DNA of 64,000 nucleotides from Streptomyces sulphureus DSM 40104 (GTDB lineage: Bacteria; Actinomycetota; Actinomycetes; Streptomycetales; Streptomycetaceae). Shown here piece after piece: positions 52,811-61,292 of the stretch. Location: the NCBI RefSeq assembly GCF_000381025.1, contig NZ_KB905819.1, positions 310,001 through 374,000 on the forward strand, read 5' to 3'. The position numbers were made by a program, and so were the translations under genes. Numbering within the stretch: position 1 is the first letter of the stretch; the number at the start of each line of letters is the position of its first letter. The notes under the pieces are model-generated. The model was given only the letters and a program-made list of their open reading frames with translations. It was not told the DNA's origin and searched no databases.

Positions 52811-53070
52811 AGTTCCCTGGGAGGGGTCATGCCCTCTTCCCTGTCCGCCGCAGTCCACGCGCCACCGCGCCCCTACAGGAACGCGCGTACCAACTCGACG
52901 CTTACGCAGGCGTTTTGACGCGTACCTCTCGTCCTGACACGTCAACCCGTGCAGACCATGCCGCAAGGCCGACCTCGCCGCACCGCTCCGCCCGGGCGGC
53001 GGGCGAGGCGAACAAGCGGCGCAGCAGACCGCTCTGCCACCCGCAGATCCGACCTCCCCTAAGGAGCCCG

Positions 53071-53709
53071 ATGTCCCAGGACAACCTGCGTACCAACACC
53101 ACGTGGGAGCGCGTCGACCGCGTAGTGCTGGACCGCTTCCGCGCACACTCGGTGGCCAACCTCGGGGACGCCCTCGATCGGCTGAACATCGTCGACGGCG
53201 GCATCGGCCCTGTCTGGAACGGCGCCAAGGCGGTCGGTACCGCGCTTCCTGTGCTCTCCGTGGCGGGCGACAACAAGGCCGTGATCGCGGCGGTGGAGCA
53301 CATACGGCCCGGCGACATGGTGGTCATCAACGCCTTCGGCTACGACGGTCGCGCCATCATGGGAGACAACCTCGCTCAGCGATTCGCCGTCCACGGGGCT
53401 GCCGGCGCAGTCGTCGACGGCTATGTGCGTGACGGCGCCATCGTCGAAGACCTCCCCTTCCCGGTCTTCGCCCGCGGCCTCACACCCGCGGGCCCCTTCA
53501 AGAACGGGCCGGGCACGATCGGCGAACCGGTCGCCGTGGGAGGCGTCGTGGTGAACCCGGGGGACATCGTCGCCGCCGACGGCGATGGCGTCATTGTCAT
53601 TCCGCCGCACCGTGCTCACGAAGCACTCGCGGCGGTGGAGGAGATCGTCGCCCGTGAGCAGCGACTGGACGCCGAGGTCGCGGCCCTCCGGGCCGGGGCG
53701 CCCCAGTGA
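53071..53709 (+). CDS. RraA-family protein (HMG/CHA aldolase-like)
   Basis: A 212-residue protein. Motifs of the family: SVANLGDALDRLNIVDGGIG at the start, GDMVVINAFGYDGRAIMGDN, VVDGYVRDGAIVEDLPFPVF (the G.R.D substrate/metal site), GVVVNPGDIVAADGDGVIVI. Relatives are divalent-metal aldolases or decarboxylases acting on 2-oxo-4-hydroxy acids. ATG 53071 has AAGGAG just upstream. Coupled to the next gene by GTGA. In this operon it may cleave or decarboxylate a sugar-acid intermediate. Confidence 0.88.
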   Translation: MSQDNLRTNTTWERVDRVVLDRFRAHSVANLGDALDRLNIVDGGIGPVWNGAKAVGTALPVLSVAGDNKAVIAAVEHIRPGDMVVINAFGYDGRAIMGDNLAQRFAVHGAAGAVVDGYVRDGAIVEDLPFPVFARGLTPAGPFKNGPGTIGEPVAVGGVVVNPGDIVAADGDGVIVIPPHRAHEALAAVEEIVAREQRLDAEVAALRAGAPQ

Positions 53710-54776
53710 GCGCCCCTCGGGGCGCACCGGACGACCGTCTGCGAGTGGCGGTCGCCGCGCCCCTTTCGAAGGAAAACTGCGCACACATCCGGTACTTGGA
53801 GCCGAGGATCGACCTCGTGGTGGACCATGCGCTGCTGCCTCCGATGCGCTGGCCCGCCGACTTCGCGGGAGACCCCGAGTGGCGGCGCACCCCCGAGCAA
53901 CAGCGCGCCTACGAGGCCGCGATCGACTCCGCCGACGCCCTGTACGGCATCCCTGACGTCGACCCCGCAGCCCTGGCACGTGCCGTACGGGCCAATCCGC
54001 GGCTGCGGTGGGTGCACACCATGGCCGCAGGCGGCGGCGGGCAGGTCAGGGCCGCCGGGCTGAACGACGAGGAACTCGACCGGGTCGCCTTCACCACCTC
54101 CGCCGGTGTGCACGGGCGCCCGCTGGCCGAGTTCGCCGTCTTCGGGGTGCTCGCGGGTGCCAAGCATCTGCACCGCCTGCAACGTCAGCAGCGCGCTCGG
54201 GAATGGACAGGCCGCTGGCCGATGGGCCAGGTGAGCCGTCAGACCGTGCTCGTACTGGGCCTCGGTGGCATCGGCCGTGCCGTGACGGCCTCGCTCCACG
54301 CTTTGGGCGCCACGGTCGTCGGCGCCAACCGAAGCGGCAGCACCGTTCCGGGCGTGGACGAGATGGTGCACCCCGACCGCCTCGCCGACGCCGCCCCTGC
54401 CGTGGACGCCGTGGTGAACACGCTGCCCGGCACCGACGCGAGCGAGCACCTGCTCGGCAAGGAGTTCTTCACCGCGCTCAAGCCAGGCTGCACGCTCGTC
54501 AACGTCGGCCGCGGAAGCGTCGTGGACGAGGCTGCGCTGCTCGACGCGCTCGACTCCGGCCGCGTCGGCTTCGCGGTGCTGGACGTGTTCGAGACCGAGC
54601 CGCTGCCCGCCCGCAGCCCGCTCTGGGAGCACGAACGGGTGCTGGTGAGCCCGCACACCGCGGCACTCGATGCGTCGGAAGACCGCCGCATCGCCGAACT
54701 CTTCGCTGCCAACGCCACTCGACTCCTCGACGACCAAGGGCTCCTCAACCGCGTCGACACCGTCGAGTTCTACTGA
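53706..54776 (+). CDS. D-2-hydroxyacid dehydrogenase, NAD(P)-binding
   Basis: A 356-residue enzyme. The Rossmann motif is VLGLGGIGRAV (~183-193). The catalytic triad regions are LVNVGRGSVVDEAAL (Arg), DVFETEPLPARSPLW (Glu) and LVSPHTAALD (His). It interconverts 2-oxo and D-2-hydroxy acids such as glyoxylate, hydroxypyruvate or 2-keto-gluconate. GTG 53706 overlaps the RraA stop. The position between an aldolase-like protein and gluconate enzymes suggests a sugar-acid intermediate as substrate. Confidence 0.9.
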   Translation: MSAPRGAPDDRLRVAVAAPLSKENCAHIRYLEPRIDLVVDHALLPPMRWPADFAGDPEWRRTPEQQRAYEAAIDSADALYGIPDVDPAALARAVRANPRLRWVHTMAAGGGGQVRAAGLNDEELDRVAFTTSAGVHGRPLAEFAVFGVLAGAKHLHRLQRQQRAREWTGRWPMGQVSRQTVLVLGLGGIGRAVTASLHALGATVVGANRSGSTVPGVDEMVHPDRLADAAPAVDAVVNTLPGTDASEHLLGKEFFTALKPGCTLVNVGRGSVVDEAALLDALDSGRVGFAVLDVFETEPLPARSPLWEHERVLVSPHTAALDASEDRRIAELFAANATRLLDDQGLLNRVDTVEFY

Positions 54777-54814
54777 CGCACGCCTTCTCCGAACGACCTG
54801 GAAGACCACCGCAC

Positions 54815-55585
54815 ATGACTTCTCCTTTCGACCTCACCGGCAAGATCATCCTGGTCACCGGATCGAGCCGCGGCATCGGGCTCGGCATCGCCACCGGCCT
54901 CGCGGAGGCCGGAGCCACTCTCGTCCTCAACGGCACCGACTCCGTACGCCTCGAAGCGACTCGCGCCTCCCTCGCACAGCGCTTCGGCGAAGACCGCGTC
55001 GCAGCCCGCGCCTTCGACATCCTCGACGAGGACGCCGTCGCCTCCGCCCTCGCCTCCGTCACCTCCGACGTCGGCCCGCTGGACGTGTTGGTGAACAACG
55101 CCGGCGTCCAGCACCGCGAACCGCTGGTGGAGGTGAGCCGCGAGGACTGGCAGCGCGTGGTCGACACCAACCTCACCGGCTCCTTCGTCGTAGGCCGCCA
55201 CGTCGCGCGGCAGATGCTGCCGCGCCGGAGCGGAAAGATCATCAACATCTGCTCGGTGCAGACCGACCTGGCCCGACCGACCATCGGCCCCTACACCGCT
55301 GCCAAGGGCGCCCTGCGGAACCTCACTCGGGCCATGACGGCTGAGTGGGCCGGCGAAGGACTACAGATCAACGGCATCGCGCCCGGATACATCCACACGG
55401 AGATGACGCAGAACCTCGTCGACGACGAAGAGTTCAACTCCTGGATTCTGAGCCGCACTCCGGCGCGGCGGTGGGGGACGGTGGCCGACGTCGTCGGCCC
55501 CGCGGTGTGGCTCGCCTCCAGCGCCTCCGACTACGTCAACGGCCAAGTCGTCTTTGTCGACGGCGGTATGACGGCTGTCGTCTGA
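54815..55585 (+). CDS. SDR oxidoreductase, gluconate 5-dehydrogenase-like
   Basis: A 256-residue classical SDR. TGSSRGIGLGIA (~15-26) binds the cofactor; VNNAGVQHR and IINICSVQTD precede the catalytic YTAAKGALRN; the C-terminal NGQVVFVDGGMTAV is usual. 'NAGVQHR..LVE' is typical of IdnO/Gno-type enzymes that reduce 5-ketogluconate to gluconate. The frame is open upstream inside the previous gene, but ATG 54815 is the natural start. The idonate-dehydrogenase-like gene follows 15 bp later, supporting this pairing. Confidence 0.85.
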   Translation: MTSPFDLTGKIILVTGSSRGIGLGIATGLAEAGATLVLNGTDSVRLEATRASLAQRFGEDRVAARAFDILDEDAVASALASVTSDVGPLDVLVNNAGVQHREPLVEVSREDWQRVVDTNLTGSFVVGRHVARQMLPRRSGKIINICSVQTDLARPTIGPYTAAKGALRNLTRAMTAEWAGEGLQINGIAPGYIHTEMTQNLVDDEEFNSWILSRTPARRWGTVADVVGPAVWLASSASDYVNGQVVFVDGGMTAVV

Positions 55586-55599
55586 GAGGGGAACCGTCC

Positions 55600-56634
55600 A
55601 TGCCCACCCGCACCACCACCGCCGTCGTCGCGCACGCCGCCGACGACGTCCGAGTCGATCGGATCGCCCTGCCCGACCCCGAGCCGCACGAAGCGGTCGT
55701 CGCCGTGGCGTACGGCGGCATCTGCGGCTCCGACCTCCACTACTGGAAGCACGGCGCCGTGGGCGAATCCGTGCTGCGCGCACCCATGGTCCTCGGGCAC
55801 GAAGTCGTCGGCACCGTCGTGCAGTCGGCGACCGACGGCAGCGGCCCGGTGACGGGCACCTGCGTCGCGGTCCACCCGGCGAGACACGAGCCGGACGCCA
55901 CCCGCTTCCCTCCTGAACGGCCCAATCTCTCGCCCGGAGTGCGTTATCTGGGCTCGGCCGCCCGCTTCCCGCACACAGAAGGTGCGTTCGCCCGCGAGGT
56001 CGTACTGCCCGCGGCGATGCTGCGCGCGCTTCCCGACGGAACCCCCCTGCGTACTGCCGCGTTGGCGGAGCCGGCGGCCGTCGCCTGGCACGCCGTTGCT
56101 CAAGCGGGCGACCTGGCCGGTAAACGCGTCCTGGTCATCGGCAGCGGACCCATCGGTGCCCTCGCCGTCGCGGTCGCCGCTCGGTCCGGCGCCGGCGAGG
56201 TCGTCGCCGTCGACCTGCACGACAAGCCGCGCGAGATCGCGGTCGAGGTCGGCGCGACGCGCACCCTCCATGCAAACGACCACGAGGCCATCGCCGCCGT
56301 CGACGCCGACGTGGTCATCGAATCCTCCGGCAACCACCGGGGCTTGGCGTCTGCGCTCAAGGGCGCCACTCGGGGCGGCACGGTCGTCATGGTGGGCCTC
56401 CTGCCCGGTGGTGACCAGCCTGTGCCGATCGCACACGCCCTCACGCGAGGGTTGCACCTGGTCGGCTCATTCCGCTTCCACGACGAGATCGACGAAGTGA
56501 TCCCCGCGATCGCCGACGGGTCCCTGCCCATCGAGCCGGTCATCACGCACACGTTCCCCGCCGCCGAGGCGCTCCGGGCTTTCGCCCTCGCCTCGGACCC
56601 CTCCGTCTCGAGCAAGGTCCTCCTGACGTTCTGA
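55600..56634 (+). CDS. Medium-chain dehydrogenase, L-idonate 5-dehydrogenase-like
   Basis: A 344-residue MDR enzyme. Catalytic zinc ligands are in GGICGSDLHYWKHG (Cys ~43) and VLGHEVVG (His ~66). YLGSAARFPHTEGAFAREVV is characteristic of idonate dehydrogenases, and VIGSGPIGALAVAVA is the cofactor motif. The structural-zinc lobe, normally four cysteines, here reads HPARHEPDATRFPPERPNLS with none, so the structural zinc is lost. Expected reaction: L-idonate to 5-ketogluconate, or a similar polyol/sugar-acid oxidation. ATG follows GAGGGGAA. Confidence 0.87.
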   Translation: MPTRTTTAVVAHAADDVRVDRIALPDPEPHEAVVAVAYGGICGSDLHYWKHGAVGESVLRAPMVLGHEVVGTVVQSATDGSGPVTGTCVAVHPARHEPDATRFPPERPNLSPGVRYLGSAARFPHTEGAFAREVVLPAAMLRALPDGTPLRTAALAEPAAVAWHAVAQAGDLAGKRVLVIGSGPIGALAVAVAARSGAGEVVAVDLHDKPREIAVEVGATRTLHANDHEAIAAVDADVVIESSGNHRGLASALKGATRGGTVVMVGLLPGGDQPVPIAHALTRGLHLVGSFRFHDEIDEVIPAIADGSLPIEPVITHTFPAAEALRAFALASDPSVSSKVLLTF

Positions 56635-56708
56635 GAGGGTCCCTGGTGTGCCCGCCTTTCGCGCAGGCACTCCATGGTCCCGCGGTTCCGCAAGGGAAGA
56701 GAGAAGAC

Positions 56709-58148
56709 ATGAGCACCAGGGGAATAGCCAACATCGGTGTCATCGGGCTGGCGGTTATGGGCTCGAACCTCGCCCGCAACCTGGCCTCCCGCCCCGGCAA
56801 CACCGTCGCCGTCCACAACCGCACTCACGCGCGCACGCAGGAACTCCTCGCCGCGCACCCGGAGTCCGGATTCGTCGCGGCCGAGTCGATCGACGCCTTC
56901 GTCGCCTCGCTCGCCCGGCCGCGCACCGCGCTCATCATGGTGCAGGCCGGAGCGGGCACCGACGCGGTCATCGACCAACTGGCCGCGCGCTTCGAGCCCG
57001 GCGACATCATCGTCGACGGTGGCAACGCCAACTTCCAGGACACCATCGCCCGCGAGCAGCGCCTCGCCCACACCGGCATCCACTTCGTCGGCGCCGGGAT
57101 CTCCGGCGGCGAAGAGGGCGCGCTCCGGGGCCCGTCGATCATGCCGGGCGGCTCCGCCGAGTCCTACGAGACCCTCGGGCCGATCCTCTCCTCCGTCGCC
57201 GCGGTCGCCGAGGGCGAGCCCTGCGTCACCCACGTGGGCACGGACGGCGCCGGACACTTCGTGAAGATGATCCACAACGGCATCGAGTACGCCGACATGC
57301 AGCTCATCGGCGAGGCGTACGACCTGCTGCGCACGGTGGGCGGCCTCGAACCGCGGGCCATCGCGGAGGTTTTCGCCGGATGGAACACGGGCCCGCTGGA
57401 GTCCTACCTCATCGAGATCACCGCCGAAGTGCTGCACCACGTCGACCCGGCCACGGACGTGCCGTTCATCGACGTCGTCCTCGACCAGGCCGGTTCCAAG
57501 GGCACCGGCGTGTGGACCGTGCAGAACGCGCTCGCTCTCGGCGTCCCGGTCAGCGGTATCGCGGAGGCCGTCTTCGCCCGCGCGCTCTCCGCACAGCCCG
57601 CACAGCGCGCAGCCGTACGGCGGACCGCTGCGTCCCGGCCCGCACCGCAGACGGTCGGCCCGGCGTTCGTCGAGGACGTGGCCAAGGCGCTCTACGCCTC
57701 GAAGGTGGTCGCCTACGCCCAGGGCTTCGACGCTCTCACCGCCGGTGCCGAGAAGTACGGTTGGGACATCGACAAGGGCCGGATCGCCAAGATCTGGCGC
57801 GGCGGCTGCATCATCCGCGCCCGCTTCCTCGACCGCATCGCCGAGGCGTACGCCGAGAACCCGGGTCTCAGCACGCTGCTCGAAGCCCCGTACTTCGCGG
57901 ACGCCGTCGCAGACGCGCAGGACGCCTGGCGCGGCATCGTCGCCACCGCCGCTCTCTCCGGCGTACCGGCCCCCGGCTTCGGTTCCGCACTGAGCCACTA
58001 CGACGCGCTTGCCTCACACCGCCTTCCGGCCGCGCTGGTCCAAGCCCAACGCGATTTCTTCGGCGCGCACACCTACCGGCGCACGGATCGAGAGGGGACG
58101 TTCCACACCCTCTGGTCCGGCGACCGCAGCGAAGCAGTCGTCGAGTAG
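56709..58148 (+). CDS. gnd: 6-phosphogluconate dehydrogenase (decarboxylating)
   Basis: A 479-residue enzyme of the dimeric long-chain type (usual length ~470). NADP site IGVIGLAVMGSNLARNLA near the N-terminus, DGGNANFQDT, GAGISGGEEGALRGPSIMPG and the catalytic KMIHNGIEYADMQLIGE (Lys ~185, His, Asn). QAGSKGTGVWTVQNALALG is also conserved. It converts 6-phosphogluconate to ribulose-5-phosphate and carbon dioxide. Last gene of the operon. The gluconate kinase needed to link it to the preceding two enzymes is not in the window. Confidence 0.93.
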   Translation: MSTRGIANIGVIGLAVMGSNLARNLASRPGNTVAVHNRTHARTQELLAAHPESGFVAAESIDAFVASLARPRTALIMVQAGAGTDAVIDQLAARFEPGDIIVDGGNANFQDTIAREQRLAHTGIHFVGAGISGGEEGALRGPSIMPGGSAESYETLGPILSSVAAVAEGEPCVTHVGTDGAGHFVKMIHNGIEYADMQLIGEAYDLLRTVGGLEPRAIAEVFAGWNTGPLESYLIEITAEVLHHVDPATDVPFIDVVLDQAGSKGTGVWTVQNALALGVPVSGIAEAVFARALSAQPAQRAAVRRTAASRPAPQTVGPAFVEDVAKALYASKVVAYAQGFDALTAGAEKYGWDIDKGRIAKIWRGGCIIRARFLDRIAEAYAENPGLSTLLEAPYFADAVADAQDAWRGIVATAALSGVPAPGFGSALSHYDALASHRLPAALVQAQRDFFGAHTYRRTDREGTFHTLWSGDRSEAVVE

Positions 58149-58574
58149 CCCGCGCGCTGAGGCCCACGTCTGCCACCGGGGAAACCGTGCTGCGGAAGTC
58201 CCGCTTGCCCGCGCTGCACATCCGTAACCTTTCACGGGTGCTCCGGCGACCGGCAAGCGCGTCGAGCGGCACGAGGGCACGGTGCTGCACTCCGACGGCG
58301 GGGCAGGAGCACCGACCTGTGGTTGCGGTGCCGGAAGTCGGCCTCGCCTGGCCGGTCGGCCACAAGCCGCAGCCGACCTGAACTCCTGCCCCGTCGCTGC
58401 TCGGCGGGCGAGGTTGCCAAGTGCACGTGCTGTACATCGGGTTGGCCACGTACGAGGGGCCGGAGCAGCTCGCTGATCGTGGTGGTCGCGGGCGGACGCC
58501 TTCGCCCTGGTCGACGGTCGTGCCCGCCGGTGCACCGACGTTGGACCGATCAGCGCCCCCCACAGCCCAGCCGG
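58149..58574. other. 426-bp convergent gap without a gene
   Basis: Lies between gnd and the convergent LuxR-type gene. Short frames on both strands lack ribosome sites and codon bias. Nothing recognised. Confidence 0.5.
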
Positions 58575-60263
58575 TCAGCCGGGCAGCAGATGGTGTCGGT
58601 CGCCCGTGATGCGGTATGCCAAATGGGGGTGCGCGGTTGACGGGTCGTGGGTGTCGTCCGGGTAGGCCAGGCCGCGTTGCCCGGGGCCTGCGAAGGAGCA
58701 CACGCCCGCCACACCCCGGTACGGGACGGTCCGCAGGTGCTGTTGGACCGCGCGGTGGTTCCACGGCCGGTCCACACTGGCCCAGGCGGCCGCCAGGGCG
58801 TGCACCAAGTCGTAGTGGACGGCCGCTGCGCCGAGCCCTGGGTCGCCGCCGTAGGAGGCGCGGTAGCGCTGTGCGAACGCGGCAGCCTGCGGGGTGTCGT
58901 GCACCCCGACGATGGTGGACCACACCAGCCCCTGGGACAGCTTGCCCAGCCGCTCGGTGAACCCCGGCGCAGTGGGAGCCCAGGCCGTGTGCACCAGTGT
59001 GCGGGTGCGCAGCGCGACCGTCGTCGTGAGGAAGTCGCGCAGCGCGTGCTCCGGCAACACCGAAAGGAAGACCGCGGCGGGGTCGGCACGCTCCAAACGC
59101 TGCGTGACCGCCTCCCATGCCGTGTGCTGCTCGTCGACGCGCTCCACCAAGGCCAAATCCCATCCGGCCCTCTCCACCGCTCGCGCCAGCCCGTCGACGA
59201 AGACGTCGTCGAAGGTACTGCGGCGCAGCAGCAGCGCCAGCCGCCTGGCGCGCGGACGCCACGCCTGCGAAGCCTCCAGGACGCGCAGCGTGCGCAGGAA
59301 CCCGTACAGATACGCGTTCTCGTCGGCGCACGCCTGGAAGACATGGCTCAGCGTGTGCGGGTCACGGTCGACGGCCGCGGCGAGCGCAGGCGCGATCATC
59401 GAGTGCAGCACCGGTGTCCCCGGTGCTGCCGCACGGGCGACAGCCGAAGGGACCGCGGCGCCCCGGAAGTTGCCCAGCAACACGGCGTTCGCGCCCGCCT
59501 CGGCGAGGGCGCCCACCGCGTGCGCGAGCCGGTCAGCCGTGGCCTCCACCGCCGTGTACCGCACAGCGCGCCCGGCGAGCCCGCGTTCCTCCAGCTCGCG
59601 CAGGGCGAGCAGGGCACCCTGGCGCATCGGCCGCTGGTCCGTCACGCCCGCCGACGAGCCGGCGGGGTAGACGAGGCCCACCGTGATCGGCTGCCTCTCC
59701 GGCCCGGTCCGCGTCGGGACGTTCCACACGGGCGCCTTCAGCAGTTCGGCCAGCGCGGGCGGTAGCACGAGGTCGTCGGTCGGCGCCGGCAGGGTGTGGG
59801 CCCGCAGTGCGGTGATCATCGTGGCGACGGCCGCTCGGGACCTCAGGCCGCTCTTGGCCAGGACGTGCTCCGTGTGCGTGGCGGCGGTACGGCGCGAGCA
59901 GCCCAGCGCGCCCGCGATCTCAGGTGTGGTCAGGCCCCCGGCCATGCACGTGGCCACCTGTAGCTCCCGTCCGGTCAGTCCGAACGGCGGCGTTGCCGGC
60001 TCCGCCTCCAGACGCACTGTGCGCGGCGGGCCAACGGCGCTCTCCACGGTGATCCGCAGCAGCGAGGAGCCGCGGACGTCCAGGAACCCCACCGGTTCGT
60101 CCTCGGCGCGGGACAGAGCCCGGCCCGCGATCTCTTCCAGATGGGGACGGGCGGCGAAGAAGCCGCTGTCGGAGACGTAGCGACGACCGGCCGCGGTGAT
60201 CTCCAGGAAGCGGCGCTCGGGCGAAGGAGGAGAGGGCGATGAACGTGCGGTGGTGTCGGGCAT
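58575..60263 (-). CDS. LuxR-type HTH regulator fused to a periplasmic-binding-protein-like sensor
   Basis: A 562-residue one-component regulator. After ~90 residues containing a PAS-like or cofactor-free small domain (RRFLEITAAGRRYVSDSGFF) comes a GerE/LuxR HTH (~91-155: GLTGRELQVATCMAGGLTTP, SRRTAATHTEHVLAKSGLRS). Residues ~185-545 match the type I periplasmic-binding fold of branched-chain amino-acid or amide sensors (TVGLVYPAGSSAG, RQGALLALRELEERGLAG, AVLLGNFRGAAVPSAV, YRASYGGDPGLGAAAVHYDL). No signal peptide, so ligand sensing is cytoplasmic. ATG 60263 has GGAGAG nine bases upstream; the frame runs to 60437. Divergent from the SDR-MHS-C45 operon, which it likely controls. Confidence 0.85.
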   Translation of the reverse strand: MPDTTARSSPSPPSPERRFLEITAAGRRYVSDSGFFAARPHLEEIAGRALSRAEDEPVGFLDVRGSSLLRITVESAVGPPRTVRLEAEPATPPFGLTGRELQVATCMAGGLTTPEIAGALGCSRRTAATHTEHVLAKSGLRSRAAVATMITALRAHTLPAPTDDLVLPPALAELLKAPVWNVPTRTGPERQPITVGLVYPAGSSAGVTDQRPMRQGALLALRELEERGLAGRAVRYTAVEATADRLAHAVGALAEAGANAVLLGNFRGAAVPSAVARAAAPGTPVLHSMIAPALAAAVDRDPHTLSHVFQACADENAYLYGFLRTLRVLEASQAWRPRARRLALLLRRSTFDDVFVDGLARAVERAGWDLALVERVDEQHTAWEAVTQRLERADPAAVFLSVLPEHALRDFLTTTVALRTRTLVHTAWAPTAPGFTERLGKLSQGLVWSTIVGVHDTPQAAAFAQRYRASYGGDPGLGAAAVHYDLVHALAAAWASVDRPWNHRAVQQHLRTVPYRGVAGVCSFAGPGQRGLAYPDDTHDPSTAHPHLAYRITGDRHHLLPG

Positions 60264-60509
60264 GAAGGCGTGCTCTCCGGTCCGGCCGGGGGCGGAAGCC
60301 GTCCAGGAAGGTGCCCGGGCCCAGCCACCGCGCATGCTGCTGGGGTCTCCGTCGGCGAGTTTAGGCCGACCTCGGTGCCGCCTCAAGGAAAGCGACTGTC
60401 GGCGACCCGCAGAGCACGCCCGGGCACCGCTGCGCATCGGGCAGATGCCCGATCCCCGCCGCTCGCCCCGCGCCTACGGTGATCCGCACTTCGAAGGGAA
60501 GGATTCGCC

Positions 60510-61238
60510 GTGACGTTGCGCAACAAGGTCGTCGTGGTCACCGGAGCCGCCCGCGGGCTGGGCTCGGCCGTGGCCGACCGCCTCCGGACGGCGGGGGCCC
60601 ACGTGATCCGGGCCGACCTCTCCTTCCCCGGCGACGACTGGCCGGACCGCGTCGCGTTGGACGTGGCCGACGCGGACAGTTGGGAGCGTTTCGCCGCCCG
60701 GGTCCGGGAGCGCGCCGGCCGCCTCGACGTCCTCGTCAACAACGCCGGCATCAGCGCGCGCGCCGATGTGGTCGGCACCGACGACGAGGACTTCGCACAC
60801 ATCCTGCGGGTCAACGTGTGGGGCGTGTGGCGCGGGATCAAGACGTTCGCCGATGATCTCGCCGCCACCGGTGGCTGCGTCATCAACGTCGGGTCCATCT
60901 ACGGCGCCACCACCGCCCCTCCGTCGCGGGTGTCCCCCTCGTCCGTCGCGTACCAGGCCGGCAAGGCGGCCGTGCACCAGATCACCAAGGTCGCGGCCGT
61001 GGAACTGGCGCCACGCGGTGTCCGGGTCAACGCCGTCCTTCCCGGGGTCTTCCGCACCGAGCTACTCGCCGACCTTCCGCCCGAAGAGCTCCAAGTCCGC
61101 GTCGGCGGCGCCCCGTTGGGCCGGCCCGGCGAGAGCGCCGAACTGGGGCCGGTGGTGGAACTGCTGGCCGGGCCCGGGGCCTCGTTCGTCACCGGTGCAC
61201 TCATCCCCGTGGACGGCGGTTACCTCGCGGCCTCCTGA
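60510..61238 (+). CDS. SDR-family oxidoreductase
   Basis: A 242-residue classical SDR. TGAARGLGSAVA (~12-23) binds the cofactor, VNNAGISARA follows strand 4, INVGSIYGA carries the catalytic Ser, and VAYQAGKAAVHQ the YxxxK pair (Tyr ~147). GTG 60510 has GAAGGGAAGGA upstream. First gene of the operon divergent from the LuxR fusion. Substrate unknown. Confidence 0.88.
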   Translation: MTLRNKVVVVTGAARGLGSAVADRLRTAGAHVIRADLSFPGDDWPDRVALDVADADSWERFAARVRERAGRLDVLVNNAGISARADVVGTDDEDFAHILRVNVWGVWRGIKTFADDLAATGGCVINVGSIYGATTAPPSRVSPSSVAYQAGKAAVHQITKVAAVELAPRGVRVNAVLPGVFRTELLADLPPEELQVRVGGAPLGRPGESAELGPVVELLAGPGASFVTGALIPVDGGYLAAS

Positions 61239-61292
61239 AGGGGGCCTCGTCTCCCGCCAACTCCCTTCCTCAGAACGCTTCCAGGAGGCGTC

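Larger units (their letters stand above)
52213..53070. promoter_or_regulatory. 858-bp divergent regulatory region
   Basis: No gene is convincing here; a frame from 52450 that runs into the RraA gene is an upstream extension without support. The region separates the pxp operon and the RraA operon. It holds an inverted repeat GAATCGCGAA / TTCGCGGTTC (arms 52459-52468 and 52479-52488, one mismatch, 10-base gap) and a near-palindrome GCGAAAGTTTTCGC (52797-52810), both built on TCGCGAA-type half-sites. Confidence 0.45.

Noticed and set aside
52450..53070. Upstream extension of the RraA frame
   Set aside because: Arg/Ser-rich, no ribosome site; RraA proteins of this length start at MSQDN, where AAGGAG is present.
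54008..54814. Upstream extension of the gluconate-dehydrogenase-like SDR
   Set aside because: Runs through the preceding dehydrogenase in another frame; shadow composition.
56100..57998. 632-codon minus-strand open frame opposite idnD and gnd
   Set aside because: Lies antisense to genes with clear catalytic motifs; its composition is that of a shadow frame of high-GC DNA.
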